DNA of 64,000 nt from Notospermus geniculatus (GCA_002633025.1 NMRB01000668.1:233139-297138); one strand, 5' to 3'. Numbered from the stretch's first letter, positions 1-10,134 are shown. Made by a program: numbers and translations. The notes: generated by a model from the letters alone, not told the origin.

Positions 1-545
1 AAATGACACATTGCAAATTGTCCGTGCTGCCGAAGCGGAAGGCATACCAATTTTGGGTGTCATCTGCATAAAGGTGAAAATTACCTCCATGGTTGTTCAT
101 TACTGTGGCTAAAGGTTGGGTGTAACAAGAGAAAAGCAAAGGCCCCAACACACTTCCCTGAGGTACACCATACTTCAAATCCCGTGCATCAGACATGCTG
201 TCACCAACTTTCACCTGGAACTTCCGGTCTGTCAGATAAGACACCAACCACTGAAGCGCAGCACCACCGACACCAAACACATCACGCAACCTCCTAACAA
301 GGATGTCATGGTCGATAGTGTCGAAAGCTGCAGATAAGTCTAACAGCACCATCACCACCCCTTCATTCCTGTCAAAAGAATGCAAGACACTATTGCTAAT
401 GCAAGTCAGGGCTGTTTCGACACTATGACCAGGTCTGTACGCAGATCGGTGTGTAAAGGCTGTGCTGCTGCAAGTGCCTATGTAATCGTTTTGCGACCAC
501 TCGTTCAAGAAGTTTAGAGAAGTATGCCAGGTTGGAAACAGGATA
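1..545 (-). mobile_element. LINE reverse transcriptase fragment (CR1/L2/Rex-like), cut by window edge
   Basis: The minus strand encodes a non-LTR retrotransposon reverse transcriptase, which copies its RNA into DNA at the target site. Reading from about 540 down to 1 gives a finger region, then DLSAAFDTIDHDIL (near 345-300), then GVPQGSVLGPLLF (near 165-125) and the catalytic YADDTQ box (near 70-55). The frame shifts once near 465, between the SNLAYFSKLLERVV block and the RPGHSVETAL block, so the copy is dead or has an indel. The C-terminal part lies outside the window. The GVPQGSVLGP and YADDT motifs are diagnostic of the LINE RT family. Assignment to the CR1/L2/Rex group rests on general resemblance. 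Confidence 0.88.
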
Positions 546-1265
546 CATGACATATGTAACGGCTTTTTGATTTAACCTACTTTTCAAGGTCACAGAGGTC
601 AAAGTTCGACAAAAGTGACGAACCTGCCAAAGTTTGTCATTATTTCACCGAGCGACTTCATATTTTGCATAAACATGCAATGGAGGGGTACCTTTATAAA
701 TACCAAGTTTTGGCCCGATTGGACATCCAGTATGGCTGCCAGGTGGCGTAACCTGAAAATCAAGTAAGTGCTATTACTCGGTAACGGCTTGACGCAGAGT
801 GCTCAAATTTGATATTTACCTCCATCTAGATGACCTTTACATGCATGTCAAATTTCGGCGTGATTTGACTTCCAACATGGCCACCAGGTGGCGTAACCCA
901 AAAATCATCAAAGTGCTGTAACTCAGGAATGACTTAACCCAAAGCGCTCGTCCAATGTGCTATGTGGCCCCCTGCAGACGACCTTTATGTCCTTGTGAAG
1001 TTTCGGCCCGATCGGACATCCAATATGTCCGCCAGGTGGCGTAACCCGAAAATCATCAGAGTGCTGTAACTCAGGAACAACTTGACCCAAAGCGCTCCAA
1101 TGCGCTATGTGGTCCCCTGGAGATGACCTTTATTTATGTGAAGTTTCGGCCCGATCGGACATCCAATATGGCCGCCAGGTGGCATAACCCAAAAATCATC
1201 AAAGTCCTACCTGGGAATGACTTGACCGAGATTGCTCATAACTGATACGTACCTCCCTCTGTCAT
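546..1265. repeat. Four-unit tandem repeat of about 145 bp, plus related leader
   Basis: Units start near 712, 857, 1004 and 1148. Each contains GGCCCGATCGGACATCCA, a GCCGCCAGGTGGCGTAACC-like block, a run resembling AAATCATCAAAGTGCTGTAA and a block like GACTTGACCCAAAGCGCT. Unit identity looks high but is not perfect. The leader (546-711) carries the phrase AGGTCACAGAGGTCAAAG, also seen in the dispersed repeats at 49.0-49.6, 53.6-54.0 and 54.5-54.9 kb. No coding potential is seen. Confidence 0.8.
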
Positions 1266-1440
1266 TAGACTATTATGTCCAACCCGGTGAGCACATGGTC
1301 CATGGACCATTTCATTTATATCGTACCACATTCACATCCACAGACACCATACACCATAAATTGAACACAATGATCAAACCAAATATTGACTGTACACAAC
1401 CTTGGAGTGTTTTCTAAATAGGCTGTTCAAGTGACCCTAA

Positions 1441-1620
1441 AGGGCGCCGCACACCTGCGACTAAAATGGGGGCGACTACAGATGCGACTACAGATGCGAT
1501 CTTCCCAGGAAGGATTTGTCGGAAACGAGTCAACAAAAACTAAAAAAACTGAAAATATGCTCAGTCGCTTCTGTGGTCGCAATGCCGGTCGCCTAGAAAA
1601 TCGCTAGTGTGCGGTGCCCT
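1441..1620. mobile_element. Short inverted-repeat element, GCGAC family, copy 1
   Basis: The ends are inverted repeats: AGGGCGCCGCACACCTGCGA on the left, and TCGCTAGTGTGCGGTGCCCT on the right, which reads the same inward. The inside holds GCGACTACAGATGCGACTAC and a block ending AAACTGAAAATATGCTCAGTCGC. Copies of this family recur at 1624, 23385, 23633, 24370, 44289 and 45402, so it is a non-autonomous mobile element (MITE). This copy lacks most of the central ATCATTGATGTCATCC segment. Confidence 0.85.
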
Positions 1621-1623
1621 AAT

Positions 1624-1870
1624 AGGGCGCCGCACACCTGCGACTAAAATGGGGGCGACTACAGATGCAACTACTACGTCGCCTGCGATAATTACCTTTG
1701 AGGTCGATCATTGATGTCATCCACGACATCACTGATCTTCCAAGGAAGCATTTGTCGCAAACGAGTCAACAAAAACTAAAAAAAAACTGAAAATATGTTC
1801 AGTCGCTTCTGTGGTCGCAAGGCCGGTCGACTAGAAAATCGCTCGAAAAATCGCTAGTGTGCGGTGCCCT
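1624..1870. mobile_element. Short inverted-repeat element, GCGAC family, copy 2
   Basis: This is a fuller copy of the same MITE, lying three bases after copy 1 in the same orientation. It includes the inner palindrome around TGATGTCATCCACGACATCA (near 1707-1735). It ends in GTGTGCGGTGCCCT and runs straight into a TTAA that begins the next element. Confidence 0.85.
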
Positions 1871-1871
1871 T

Positions 1872-2028
1872 TAAGGCCAGCGCAAACGTTCAACAAAATG
1901 CTGGCGATCAGAGGGCGCCTGCACAAGCGACTGAAAATGGCGCTGCTGATTGGCTCAATTCTAGTCGCTTCAGCAGTCGCCTAGACTGTGATCGCCTGCA
2001 TTTTGTTGAACTTGTGCGCTGGCCTTAA
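1872..2028. mobile_element. TTAA-flanked palindromic MITE (GGCCAGCGCAAACG type)
   Basis: The left end is TTAAGGCCAGCGCAAACGTT and the right end is its near-complement AACTTGTGCGCTGGCCTTAA. Inner arms also pair (CAACAAAATGC with GCATTTTGTTG). TTAA stands at both ends, as expected of piggyBac-type target duplications; that class is inferred. Confidence 0.75.
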
Positions 2029-2747
2029 AGTGGTCCTAAACCGCCGGGGCGAGCGAGACAGCCTCGTTTTCATTTTCCCGCGCTACGCCAGTATGAATGA
2101 GCGCCTGTCAATCATCACGTCACGTGATTACTATGGAATTTACTACGCGATCACTGATTGGGCAAGTTCTGATAATTGACAGCTGTGTGATAGCTGATTG
2201 TCAAAACAACATGGATGCAACCAGTTCACCGAGTCGAGATTTCTCCTCGATTCCGGGGAGTTTTAGAGGATATATTCACGCCTAAGAGTGTTCAATCCGA
2301 CACGAGTGACACCATTGATGACGATGTCGGCCGGTACATGCATGTATGCCAGGCAAGTTGGTCTTTTCTTGGAAGAAACCACAGAATTCGCTGACGTTAC
2401 ACCGGCACGGCGGCGAGTTCCGCAGTCCGGCATTATGTTAATGATGCCATACACACAAACAACCTCCTCATCGTCTTAAAACTGAGTTCTTTCTTTATTA
2501 TGAGCCACTTCGATAATGTCTCTGGACAATCCACAGCCGCTGGTCGGCATTTGCTACCTTTTTAGGCCGCCCTTTCCCTTCTTTCACTTCTCGCTTCGGC
2601 ATCCTGTCTGCTGCGGGTTTGCAACTCAGTGAAGGTAGCGTACTGCGCATGCTCAGAAGCCAGGAGCGGAAATCGGAAGTTCCATTTTCGTGGGCGGTGA
2701 AAATGATCCAGTGCCAACTTTTGCTTGGCGGTTTAGGACCACTTTAA
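2025..2747. mobile_element. TTAA-flanked inverted-repeat element (GTGGTCCTAAACCGCC ends)
   Basis: The left end TTAAAGTGGTCCTAAACCGC is mirrored by GGCGGTTTAGGACCACTTTAA on the right. The element shares its left TTAA with the MITE before it. Small frames inside (near 1988-2479) have no recognisable domain and overlap on both strands. It lies in the intron upstream of the first visible CLCA exon. Confidence 0.75.
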
Positions 2748-2848
2748 CATCATTAGGTAGCTGCGACTGAATTATTTACTGCTGACTTGTGCACATTTCC
2801 AAGTTTGGCACTTTGCTCATGCTGAAGTTGAACTTCCACATTCTTCAG

Positions 2849-2964
2849 GTAACAGCCCACCAAATGGAAACATCAACCCGACACCAAGATTTCGACTGCT
2901 ACAAAAGAAATCCCAAATGGTCGTTCTGCTGTTAGACACGTCAGGGAGTATGCTCTCACCACAG
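2849..2964 (+). CDS. CLCA exon: start of VWA domain with MIDAS motif
   Basis: The acceptor TTCTTCAG ends at 2848, and the donor is CAG|GTCGGA at 2965. The exon starts with two bases that complete a codon from the upstream exon, and ends in phase 0. It encodes a linker (NSPPNGNINPTPRFRL), then the first VWA strand VVLLLDTSGSM. DTSGS is the metal-ion-dependent adhesion motif (DxSxS) that holds a divalent cation. CLCA proteins usually have DKSGSM here, so the match is close. The upstream partner exon is outside the window. Confidence 0.9.
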
Positions 2965-3730
2965 GTCGGAATTCAACACTCAGTGTAATAGTAGTGCCGA
3001 ATCGGTAGATGTCGTCCTGGGTAACCCTAAAGTTTACCCAGGACCAACCTGGGTAATCCTAAAAGTTACCCAGGACGATCCTGGGTAAACTTTAGTGCCC
3101 TGAAGTTTACCCAGTTTGAAATTCGCGCACATTTTCACCTGCGATCGAGGATCTTGAAAACGGCACTTCAGTCATATGTCAGTGCACGGAATCCATCAAA
3201 TAGGCGAAAAAATGGCAGCTGATAACGTCACGCGTGTTGCTGCGGAGGATTTGCAGATGTATTTGAATTCGATCGCATCTTATAGGGACGGTTAGTTCAC
3301 ATCTAAAGGTCGAGAAATCAAAAAGAAAATGGTTAAGGTAGTGAAAGGAAAATACCGCGTGACGGTGTAAAACGTGACCGCAAACTGCAGTGGCTAGTTC
3401 GGGATGAACTTATATGCACTGGCGCGGGAAATTGCCAGCGGCGCTGTGGAGGCATGGGCACCTGTAGGCTATCGCTGGTGAGTAGGTACAACAAATGTAC
3501 AAGGCGTCCGTTATACATGTTATATATAGATGGCCCGGATAGAGAGCTACTAGGTACATTTTGTTGCTCACAAGGTAGGCCTAAAGTTGGGACAACATGC
3601 ACGACCATGACGACAGACACCGTGCGATGAGGAATGTTCGTGTGTTGCTACGTTGAAAACATACCAATTTCAACCTCGACCGCAGGTGAAAAAGTGCGCG
3701 AATTTCAAACTGGGTAAACTTTAGTCTCCT

Positions 3731-4246
3731 AGGCCCGTATGCACCAACCTCAGATTAGCCCCAATTCGGCTTAAGCCCAACTTAAGCTCGAGCTTAACTT
3801 TTGATCCTCCGTATTGCCTTAGAGAAAGTCAAAAACTCAACCCCACAATGTACAGGAAAAATGTACAGAGCTTGGGGTTGAGATTTCATCAGTCAATGTA
3901 CAATTTGTTGTTGAACCAGCAAGATCAGTGCTAGAAATCTGACACTGATCCTGCTGGTTCAATAACAAATTGTATCTTGACTGATAAAATCTCAACCCCA
4001 AGCTCTGTACATTTTTCCTGTACATTGTGGGGTTGAGTTTTTGACTTTCTCTAAGGCAATATATTCCTCATTATTGCACCAACCACAGTTGATCCAGAAG
4101 TCGGGCGAAAGCTCTTGAATAACAATGCTGAAGTTTAGGATCAACTCCGGCTTAAGCTCTTGACATACTTGAATAACAGCTTAAGTTACGGATCAGATAA
4201 GCTAGAGCTTAAACCCAAGTTTAAGCTCAGTTGGTGCATACGGGCC
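3731..4246. mobile_element. Second-level MITE nested in the 2995-4347 element
   Basis: The left end AGGCCCGTATGCACCAAC pairs with GTTGGTGCATACGGGCC on the right, followed inward by CTTAAGC/GCTTAAG-rich arms. The insertion interrupts an ACTTTAG...CTAAAGT stretch of the outer element. The element itself carries a near-perfect palindrome (3813-4060). Confidence 0.85.
3813..4060. repeat. Near-perfect palindrome, arms of about 115 bp (third nesting level)
   Basis: The left arm starts ATTGCCTTAGAGAAAGTC and the right arm ends GACTTTCTCTAAGGCAAT. The arms stay paired through AACTCAACCCCACAATGTAC and TTGAACCAGCAAGATCAGTG, leaving a loop of about ten bases near 3930. Such a low number of mismatches suggests a young insertion or arm-to-arm gene conversion. 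The apparent open frame on the minus strand (3837-4025) is a by-product of the palindrome. Confidence 0.9.
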
Positions 4247-4474
4247 CTAAAGTTTACCCAGGATCGTCCTGGGTAGCTTTTAGGGTTACCCTGGTTGGTC
4301 CTGGGTAAACTTTAGGGTTACCCAGGACGACATCTACCGATTCGGCAATAGTTTCCTATTCACTATTTGTATATCATTTGTGTAACTGTTTGGGTTCGAA
4401 GATTGTTTGGGCTACTCGCAGGGTTCTGATGGACGCCTCGTTTAACATGGGCCACTGAACCATCTTTTTTGAAG

Positions 4475-4572
4475 ATGGGGATTTGGCCTAGTGGTTTAAG
4501 GCGTGCTGCCCCTTGGTGCTGGCGGTTGATGCCTTATGCGAGGGTCCGTGGGTTCGAACCTGGTACATCTAG
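4475..4572 (+). mobile_element. tRNA-derived SINE head (class II tRNA-like)
   Basis: An A box (TGGCCTAGTGGTTTAAGGC, near 4492-4510) and a B box (GGGTTCGAACC, near 4550-4560) stand 40 bp apart, the layout of an internal RNA polymerase III promoter. The long variable region resembles a Ser/Leu-type tRNA. The acceptor ends do not pair, so this is a SINE rather than a working tRNA. Confidence 0.7.
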
Positions 4573-4935
4573 GCTACATGTAGAAGGTCGCGATGACTTT
4601 CACCTTAGAAACCCGTTTCTATTTTCATATTCAGTGTAATAGACAGATTACCAAAGTCGGACATGTTGGACCCAACGGCAATAACAAACACAGAATTTAC
4701 AGTGAATGTACACCATTGATATATTGCATGTTCTAAAACCTGCAAAAACACAAAAAACTTGTCTCACATTGTTATTGTAACATTTCATTAAAGCAAATGG
4801 CTCGCGTGGTTTGTTTTGATTTTTGGTGATACCTCCCATAGAGAGTGAATCTCGCCTCCAGACAAAGCCGTGCTCCAGCCATATGCAAAACCTTTGCACA
4901 TATGCGAACGTAAACACTGGGGGCCGAGGTTCCAT

Positions 4936-5170
4936 TTGTTAAAATGGGTTATTAAAATGACATTTTCAAATTCAGTCAGTCAAAATGTACATTTTGTGCA
5001 ATTCACATTGATTTTGAAGCGGCAGATTTTGCAGAATAGGCCTACGCCTCCGACGTTTGGCTGTCTAATGCATTTCCCATTAAACTAGAATACTCCTTTT
5101 TCGGCTTTTTCTCAAAATGGTGCTTGATATTGAGGACCAAATGTCAACAAACCCCGCGAGCCATTTGCTT
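4936..5170 (+). repeat. Dispersed repeat, third copy of the THAP-element leader
   Basis: The block containing AAAATGTACATTTTGTG, GTCTAATGCATTTCCCATTA and CTTTTTCTCAAAATGG matches the stretches at 39490-39680 (same orientation) and 51700-51860 (opposite orientation). It ends about 50 bp before the 5217 exon acceptor. Confidence 0.75.
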
Positions 5171-5216
5171 TAATATGAACTGAGCCTTGGCGTAATTCAA
5201 TACATGTAAATTCCAG

Positions 5217-5447
5217 GAGATCCCCGTGACGCTGATGATCCAGGCAGCTCGATTGTATATTCTTGACCTAATCCAGCCTAGGACTCAAGTCAGCATAGTT
5301 ACCTTCGCCACTCGCGTCACCGTCAAGTTGCAGCTGACCGAAATCACTGACATGGCGAGCAGGCAGACGATGTTGTTGCGGCTTCCTCGCAAGAGTGACA
5401 TTAATGGTGCTACGGCATTAGGTGCCGGCCTCCTCCAAGCTGCAGAA
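5217..5447 (+). CDS. CLCA exon: middle of VWA domain
   Basis: The acceptor is TTCCAG|GAG at 5216/5217 and the donor is GAA|GTACGT at 5448. The exon is 77 codons, phase 0 at both ends. It encodes a helix (VTLMIQAARLYILDLI), a strand (TQVSIVTFATRVTV) and NGATALGAGLLQAAE. The Thr in GATALGAGL corresponds to the second MIDAS position, which is GGTSICSGL-like in vertebrate CLCAs. The next expected VWA block, ITDGE-like, is not found before 9867. Confidence 0.92.
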
Positions 5448-6452
5448 GTACGTACAGTATGCAGCATGGTGGTAGGATCGCCTTTAAAGCGCCACGCTAT
5501 GCATCCAAAGCTGAATTTCGTGACGCCGTCGTAGTGCATCTCATTTACGGTGACCTAGCATTATACACACGGTCGATGTACACCATTTACACACAGAGCT
5601 AATTCATAGTGGTGAGGTTGATCATGATCTTGTCAATGCGTGCTCGACAAGACTGTTCAAATCTATTGATTTGAATGATGTAAGTTACGGTACCAATTAG
5701 GTATTCTGTGTGTTCTTACACACAAACGAGTGAGTTGAAGCATGTGTACCTTACCTGATGAACACCACGTTGAACTTGTCAAGTGGTGAAGCTATGGCTG
5801 CCATGATATAGTATCAGTCCAGCCTCGGTGTTATCACTGGCTATATACGGCTGGACAGGGGACCAGTCATATCGAGGTGTGGAGGGAGAAAGAGTCACCG
5901 AACGCATATAGTCGGGCTTTAAATGGTAAAAGGCAGCCGTTTGTGATCGGCGGGAACACTGTCGATTGAAGTAAAAGTACTTCAGTCACCAATACTCTCA
6001 GGGCCGTATTCATAAGGGGTGTTTAAAGGGACTCCAGAGGCAGCTTGCTATTGGGCCACTAACAGTACTTCCACTATGCAACAGATGGCGCTAGTGACCA
6101 TGAACTCATGAATTGTCAATCAAATGTTGACATTGATGAAATTTTACTTATCAAAATTGATGCCGAAGTTGGATCCTTATGTCACCAGTTCTGTATTAAT
6201 ACAATTAGCAATCATATCAATATGCACTAAAAAGCTGCCTCTAGAGGGCCCTTTAAGACTTAGAATTGTGTCCACTCCGGCCTGCGATACGCGTCTACGT
6301 TTTAATCGCGCGATGATCACTCTTTTTATTACGGCCCAACATATCTGATTCTTAATGGAAGCTCTTTTAGCCACTAGAGGGCAGAACAAGAGATTTCAGA
6401 AATCACAGTCATCTCTGTACAGCGGAAGCATTGTGCCTCGGTCATAGTTTTC
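5448..6452. other. CLCA intron stretch, no gene seen
   Basis: No exon-like block with splice sites and CLCA similarity is visible, and no clear inverted-repeat element was identified. Short frames near 6124-6389 occur on both strands and look like chance. Confidence 0.5.
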
Positions 6453-6455
6453 TGC

Positions 6456-6640
6456 ACAGGTGACGTATCTACCAGCGTTTCTGTGGGTGTGTGTTTCCCC
6501 TTATTGTTTGGGAAACGCTGGCAGATAGATCGACATGTTTCTCTGTGTGTCCCTTATTGTCAAGTCGCTGCTTATACCGTCAGACAATAGGAGGGGAACA
6601 CTCACAGATGGAGAACACTGGCAGATGTTACACCGGCTGT
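6456..6640. mobile_element. MITE with GTGTAAC...GTTACAC ends, copy 1
   Basis: The right end (CACTGGCAGATGTTACACC) and inner blocks (GGGAAACGCTGGCAGATAGA, TCTCTGTGTGTCC) match an inverted copy inside the Harbinger transposase intron at 43007-43175. A diverged copy lies at 19268-19432. Confidence 0.7.
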
Positions 6641-6869
6641 ACCAAGGGACCTTATTCACAAAGCTCCCGTAACTTTAAGGGGGCGGTAGCCATAAGGAAG
6701 CGCACTGCAAATGGCGACTGAAAACAATTCATATTTTCTTCAAGCAAAAAGGTAGCATCGATTTCATGTATTTCTATGAAATTGCTACTCTTGTTCTACA
6801 CATCTGAATTGAAAACGATGTGCTTTCATCTTTCATTAATCAGCTAATTAAGCAAACAATGAGACCCCC

Positions 6870-7458
6870 NNNNNNNNNNNNNNNNNNNNNNNNNNNNNNN
6901 NNNNNNNNNNNNNNNNNNNNNNNNNNNNNNNNNNNNNNNNNNNNNNNNNNNNNNNNNNNNNNNNNNNNNNNNNNNNNNNNNNNNNNNNNNNNNNNNNNNN
7001 NNNNNNNNNNNNNNNNNNNNNNNNNNNNNNNNNNNNNNNNNNNNNNNNNNNNNNNNNNNNNNNNNNNNNNNNNNNNNNNNNNNNNNNNNNNNNNNNNNNN
7101 NNNNNNNNNNNNNNNNNNNNNNNNNNNNNNNNNNNNNNNNNNNNNNNNNNNNNNNNNNNNNNNNNNNNNNNNNNNNNNNNNNNNNNNNNNNNNNNNNNNN
7201 NNNNNNNNNNNNNNNNNNNNNNNNNNNNNNNNNNNNNNNNNNNNNNNNNNNNNNNNNNNNNNNNNNNNNNNNNNNNNNNNNNNNNNNNNNNNNNNNNNNN
7301 NNNNNNNNNNNNNNNNNNNNNNNNNNNNNNNNNNNNNNNNNNNNNNNNNNNNNNNNNNNNNNNNNNNNNNNNNNNNNNNNNNNNNNNNNNNNNNNNNNNN
7401 NNNNNNNNNNNNNNNNNNNNNNNNNNNNNNNNNNNNNNNNNNNNNNNNNNNNNNNNNN
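6870..7458. other. Assembly gap (N run)
   Basis: 589 unknown bases lie between the CLCA exons at 5217 and 9867. About 90-100 residues of the VWA domain expected at this point are not found in flanking sequence, so the missing exon or exons may be here. Confidence 0.95.
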
Positions 7459-7610
7459 CCCTAACCCTAATTACGGTGACAACCCTAACCGCCTAACCCC
7501 AATTACGGTGACAACCCTAACCCCCTAACCCTAATTACGGTGACAACCCTACCCCAATTACGGTGACAACTCTATCCCACTAACCCTAATTACGGTGATA
7601 ACCCTAACCA
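7459..7610. repeat. Minisatellite of about 30 bp (CCTAACCCTAATTACGGTGACAAC)
   Basis: About five imperfect units of CCCTAACCC plus AATTACGGTGACAA run from the gap edge to 7606. The CCCTAA phrase recalls the metazoan telomere repeat, but the TTACGGTGACAA spacer rules out a true telomere tract. It probably continues into the gap and may have caused it. Confidence 0.85.
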
Positions 7611-8099
7611 AAAATAGATAACTCGCTTATCTATTTTTGCCGTACCGTAACCCAACCGTACTGTCTCGCGTCAGGTCCCTGTGGGTATGACAGCTGTGCA
7701 GAGGAGCCGCACCACGTTAATACAGCACAGAGTTTCGCTAAAAATCAAATGAAAAAAAGTTAACTTTACGACAACGCTTTTTTCAGAAAATGTCATATGT
7801 AATATATAATCTGGTGAATTCGCAGTATGAAAAGTAACGTTGTCGTAAAGTTAACGTTTATCGTTTGGTTTCTTAAATTCCCTATTGTTCGAATTGCGAA
7901 GGAAATAAAAATAGGCTCTCTCTGTTCATCAATTATTGACCAAAAATTAATATTAAAAAACGAAACAAAATAATCTTAGTAACACAAGAAACAGTCGTGG
8001 CGAAGTAATGGAAATAATACTGAGATACATATACATTAATTAGCATGTGCATTTCATTGATACAGTACAAGGAGAAGAACGAGAAAGATGAAAGTCATG

Positions 8100-8195
8100 T
8101 GCTGGGGATCGATCTACCTAAACCTGGAAAGAAAGAAATCAACGATTAGTACAACGCCTTAGCCCACTCGGCCACGGGGCGAGCTGGCAGCCAAC
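8100..8195 (-). mobile_element. tRNA-derived SINE head
   Basis: On the minus strand, CCCGTGGCCGAGTGGGCTAA (A box, near 8180-8160) and a weak B box GATCGATCCCC (near 8115-8104) are spaced as in a Ser/Leu-like tRNA. There is no matched acceptor stem. Confidence 0.6.
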
Positions 8196-8210
8196 CGTAC
8201 TGCGGGTGAT

Positions 8211-8613
8211 CCACTGACTTGACGACGAGTTTACGATCAGTTGGCGACCTGTTCACGACGGCAGTCGTGAACAAGTCGTCAACTCGTCGTAAACTAGTCG
8301 TAAACTGATCGTAAAGAAATGACGTGACGTTGAAGCTGATCCACCGAAAAAATACGTCTGCTACAGAGCAAACTTTACGACGAGTTGACGACTAGTTTGC
8401 GACCAAATCAAACATGTTTGATCTCGTCGTTAACTCGTCGCAAACTAGTCGTCAACAAATTTCAGTCGTGAACGAGTCGCAAACCCGTCGTGAACGAATC
8501 GTGAATGCTGATCCACAGGCTATGATTTTTCGTCGTCAACTAGTCGCAAACCCGTCGTGAACAAGTCGCCAACTGATCGTAAACTCGTCGTAAAGTCGGT
8601 GGATGACCCGCAT
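8211..8613. mobile_element. MITE built from CGTCGTAAACTAGTCG sub-repeats
   Basis: The ends TGCGGGTGATCCACTGACTT and AAGTCGGTGGATGACCCGCA pair. The body is a run of variants of GACGAGTTTACGA and its reverse (TCGTAAACTCGTC), plus GTCGTGAAC blocks, so it can fold on itself many ways. No coding content. Confidence 0.8.
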
Positions 8614-8855
8614 AACTTTCCTTCCAATGACGCGACTCATAGGCCTACATAGATCACCACTGAAGGGGGGGGGGGCATTGATAATCAATTTTCTTGGTAA
8701 TGGAGTTGATTTTAGCTGCCCCAGGGGGGCAATAAAAAACGGGACTCAGTCTATTTCCCATTGCCCGGGGGGCAATGAAAAACAGAAATTTGTGATTATG
8801 AATGCCCGGTCGGGCAATAAGAAGGGGAGGCATTCTGAGTCATTACACCGGTTTC

Positions 8856-9067
8856 ACAAACATCCCGAAATTAACGTTAAAGCGAATCAAAAGCGGATTT
8901 TGTTTACATTTGGATGGTGTTTGTAAACAGAAAATTCAGGAAAAACAGAATGCACGAAAATTTCTTTTGTTGACATTCTGGGGAAGTTTGTTTACATTTT
9001 TCTCGAAAATTCGTCCCCTTTCAAATTCTATTTCTAAATCAAATTTTGTCGCTTTTGATTCGCTTTA
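8856..9067 (+). repeat. Dispersed repeat (TTTGTTTACATTTTTC block), copy A
   Basis: The stretch TTTACATTTGGATGGTGTTT ... TTGACATTCTGGGGAAGTTT ... GAAAATTCGTCC ... TTCGCTTTAA matches 33300-33473 almost block for block in the same orientation. Short open frames occur in it but no protein domain is recognised. Confidence 0.7.
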
Positions 9068-9518
9068 AGATGATGTGGCGTTAAGCTTGTTTGGGAGTTA
9101 AATATGCTAATGTGGCGTTAGCTAACATAGCATTAATTTTCAATTGCTGAAAGCGCATATAACGCCAGCGTTAGCTTCCGTTGACTTTAACGTTGGAGAT
9201 TGCTGGCTTATGTTGGTTCATCAAAAATATAGCAGAAAGGCAACACACAAAATATGATAAAATGGGGTAGGCTACTGGCAACCCTAATCCGCGACGCGGC
9301 GCTGACTATCAACCAGGTCAGAACTGTGTTATTGAAAGTGAGGCTAACGTTATTTTCCAATTAATTCTGAATCGCACACCGTGCTCGCTGTTTTTTTAAC
9401 GTGCAACCGGGCCTAGGGCGTCAGTGGCTTATTAGGGAGGTTAAAGCCCAACACTATGCGTTAGGCTTTGTATCTTGCGACGGCCGACGTAACCTTTGAC
9501 CTTTGGGCAACATAAATA

Positions 9519-9731
9519 TCGCCTGCTGCAAGAACGTTTTTTAGCGTATTACGTTAAACCGAAAGAGTATGGTGTATATTAAACTTTGAAATTTATCTTT
9601 CGTTTCCTCTTCGTTGATACGAAGTGGAAATTTATAAATTCAAGATATACCGTAACTCTTTCGGTTTAACGTAATACGCTAAAAGACGCTAAATGCATAA
9701 TACGCTAAAAGACGCTCTTGCAGCAGGCGAT
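9519..9731. mobile_element. MITE with GCGTATTACGTTAAACCGAA arms
   Basis: The outer ends ATCGCCTGCTGCAAGA and TCTTGCAGCAGGCGAT pair. The inner arms AGCGTATTACGTTAAACCGA and TCGGTTTAACGTAATACGCT also pair. The centre is an imperfect hairpin. It lies 135 bp upstream of the CLCA exon at 9867. Confidence 0.85.
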
Positions 9732-9866
9732 ATTAGCGGTACCAACCATCTCCTGGAATATATTACGTCATGGAAATGAAGTCCAATTTCGTATTTCGTA
9801 CTTCGTTTTTCGTCAGATTTGCGATTCTTAGTCATACCTCCATGGTGATATAATTTCCTACCGCAG

Positions 9867-10094
9867 GTTGAGAGTTCTGTCATGACGGTCAGCCCAGCAC
9901 GCCCGGCCCAAGGTGACTTTATCATTGATTCAAGTGTAGGTGCAGAGACAAAGATGATATTTTCCTACCTGACTGACACCGAGGTTGATGTTAGGGTCAC
10001 CAGCCCGTCTGGCGCTGTGTTCGATAAGACAAGTACTAACTACACGAACCACAGAAATGTGAAACAGATTGAAATTAATCTCCCCTCAGCTGAG
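9867..10094 (+). CDS. CLCA exon: region after the VWA domain
   Basis: The acceptor is CTACCGCAG|GTT and the donor is GAG|GTAAGT. The exon is 76 codons in phase 0. It encodes VESSVMTVSPARPAQGDFII, then DSSVGAETKMIF, a run of beta strands (DVRVTSPSGAVFD) and EINLPSAE. The order matches the CLCA segment that follows VWA, where a DSTVGKDT-like motif and a WDPSG-like turn occur. The expected preceding exon is missing (see the gap). Confidence 0.9.
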
Positions 10095-10134
10095 GTAAGT
10101 GACCTCGCACCATCTGTCATGCCTATTGTAAGTT

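Larger units (their letters stand above)
2995..4347. mobile_element. Outer inverted-repeat element with two further elements nested inside
   Basis: The left end TGCCGAATCGGTAGATGTCG pairs with CGACATCTACCGATTCGGCA on the right. About 120 bp of each end pair, through repeated ACCCAGGA / TCCTGGGT palindromic blocks. A second pairing inside the left half (TTTGAAATTCGCGCAC near 3116 with GTGCGCGAATTTCAAA near 3694) shows a composite hairpin. The right end is displaced by a later insertion at 3731-4246. It lies in the CLCA intron between exons 2849 and 5217. The short frame on the minus strand near 3333-3620 has no recognisable domain. Confidence 0.85.

Noticed and set aside
3333-4025. Minus-strand frames of 95 and 62 codons
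   Set aside because: They are produced by the arms of nested palindromes; the second is mirrored on the other arm.
7459-7610. Telomere or interstitial telomere tract
   Set aside because: CCCTAA occurs only once or twice per 30-bp unit and is interrupted by a constant non-telomeric spacer.
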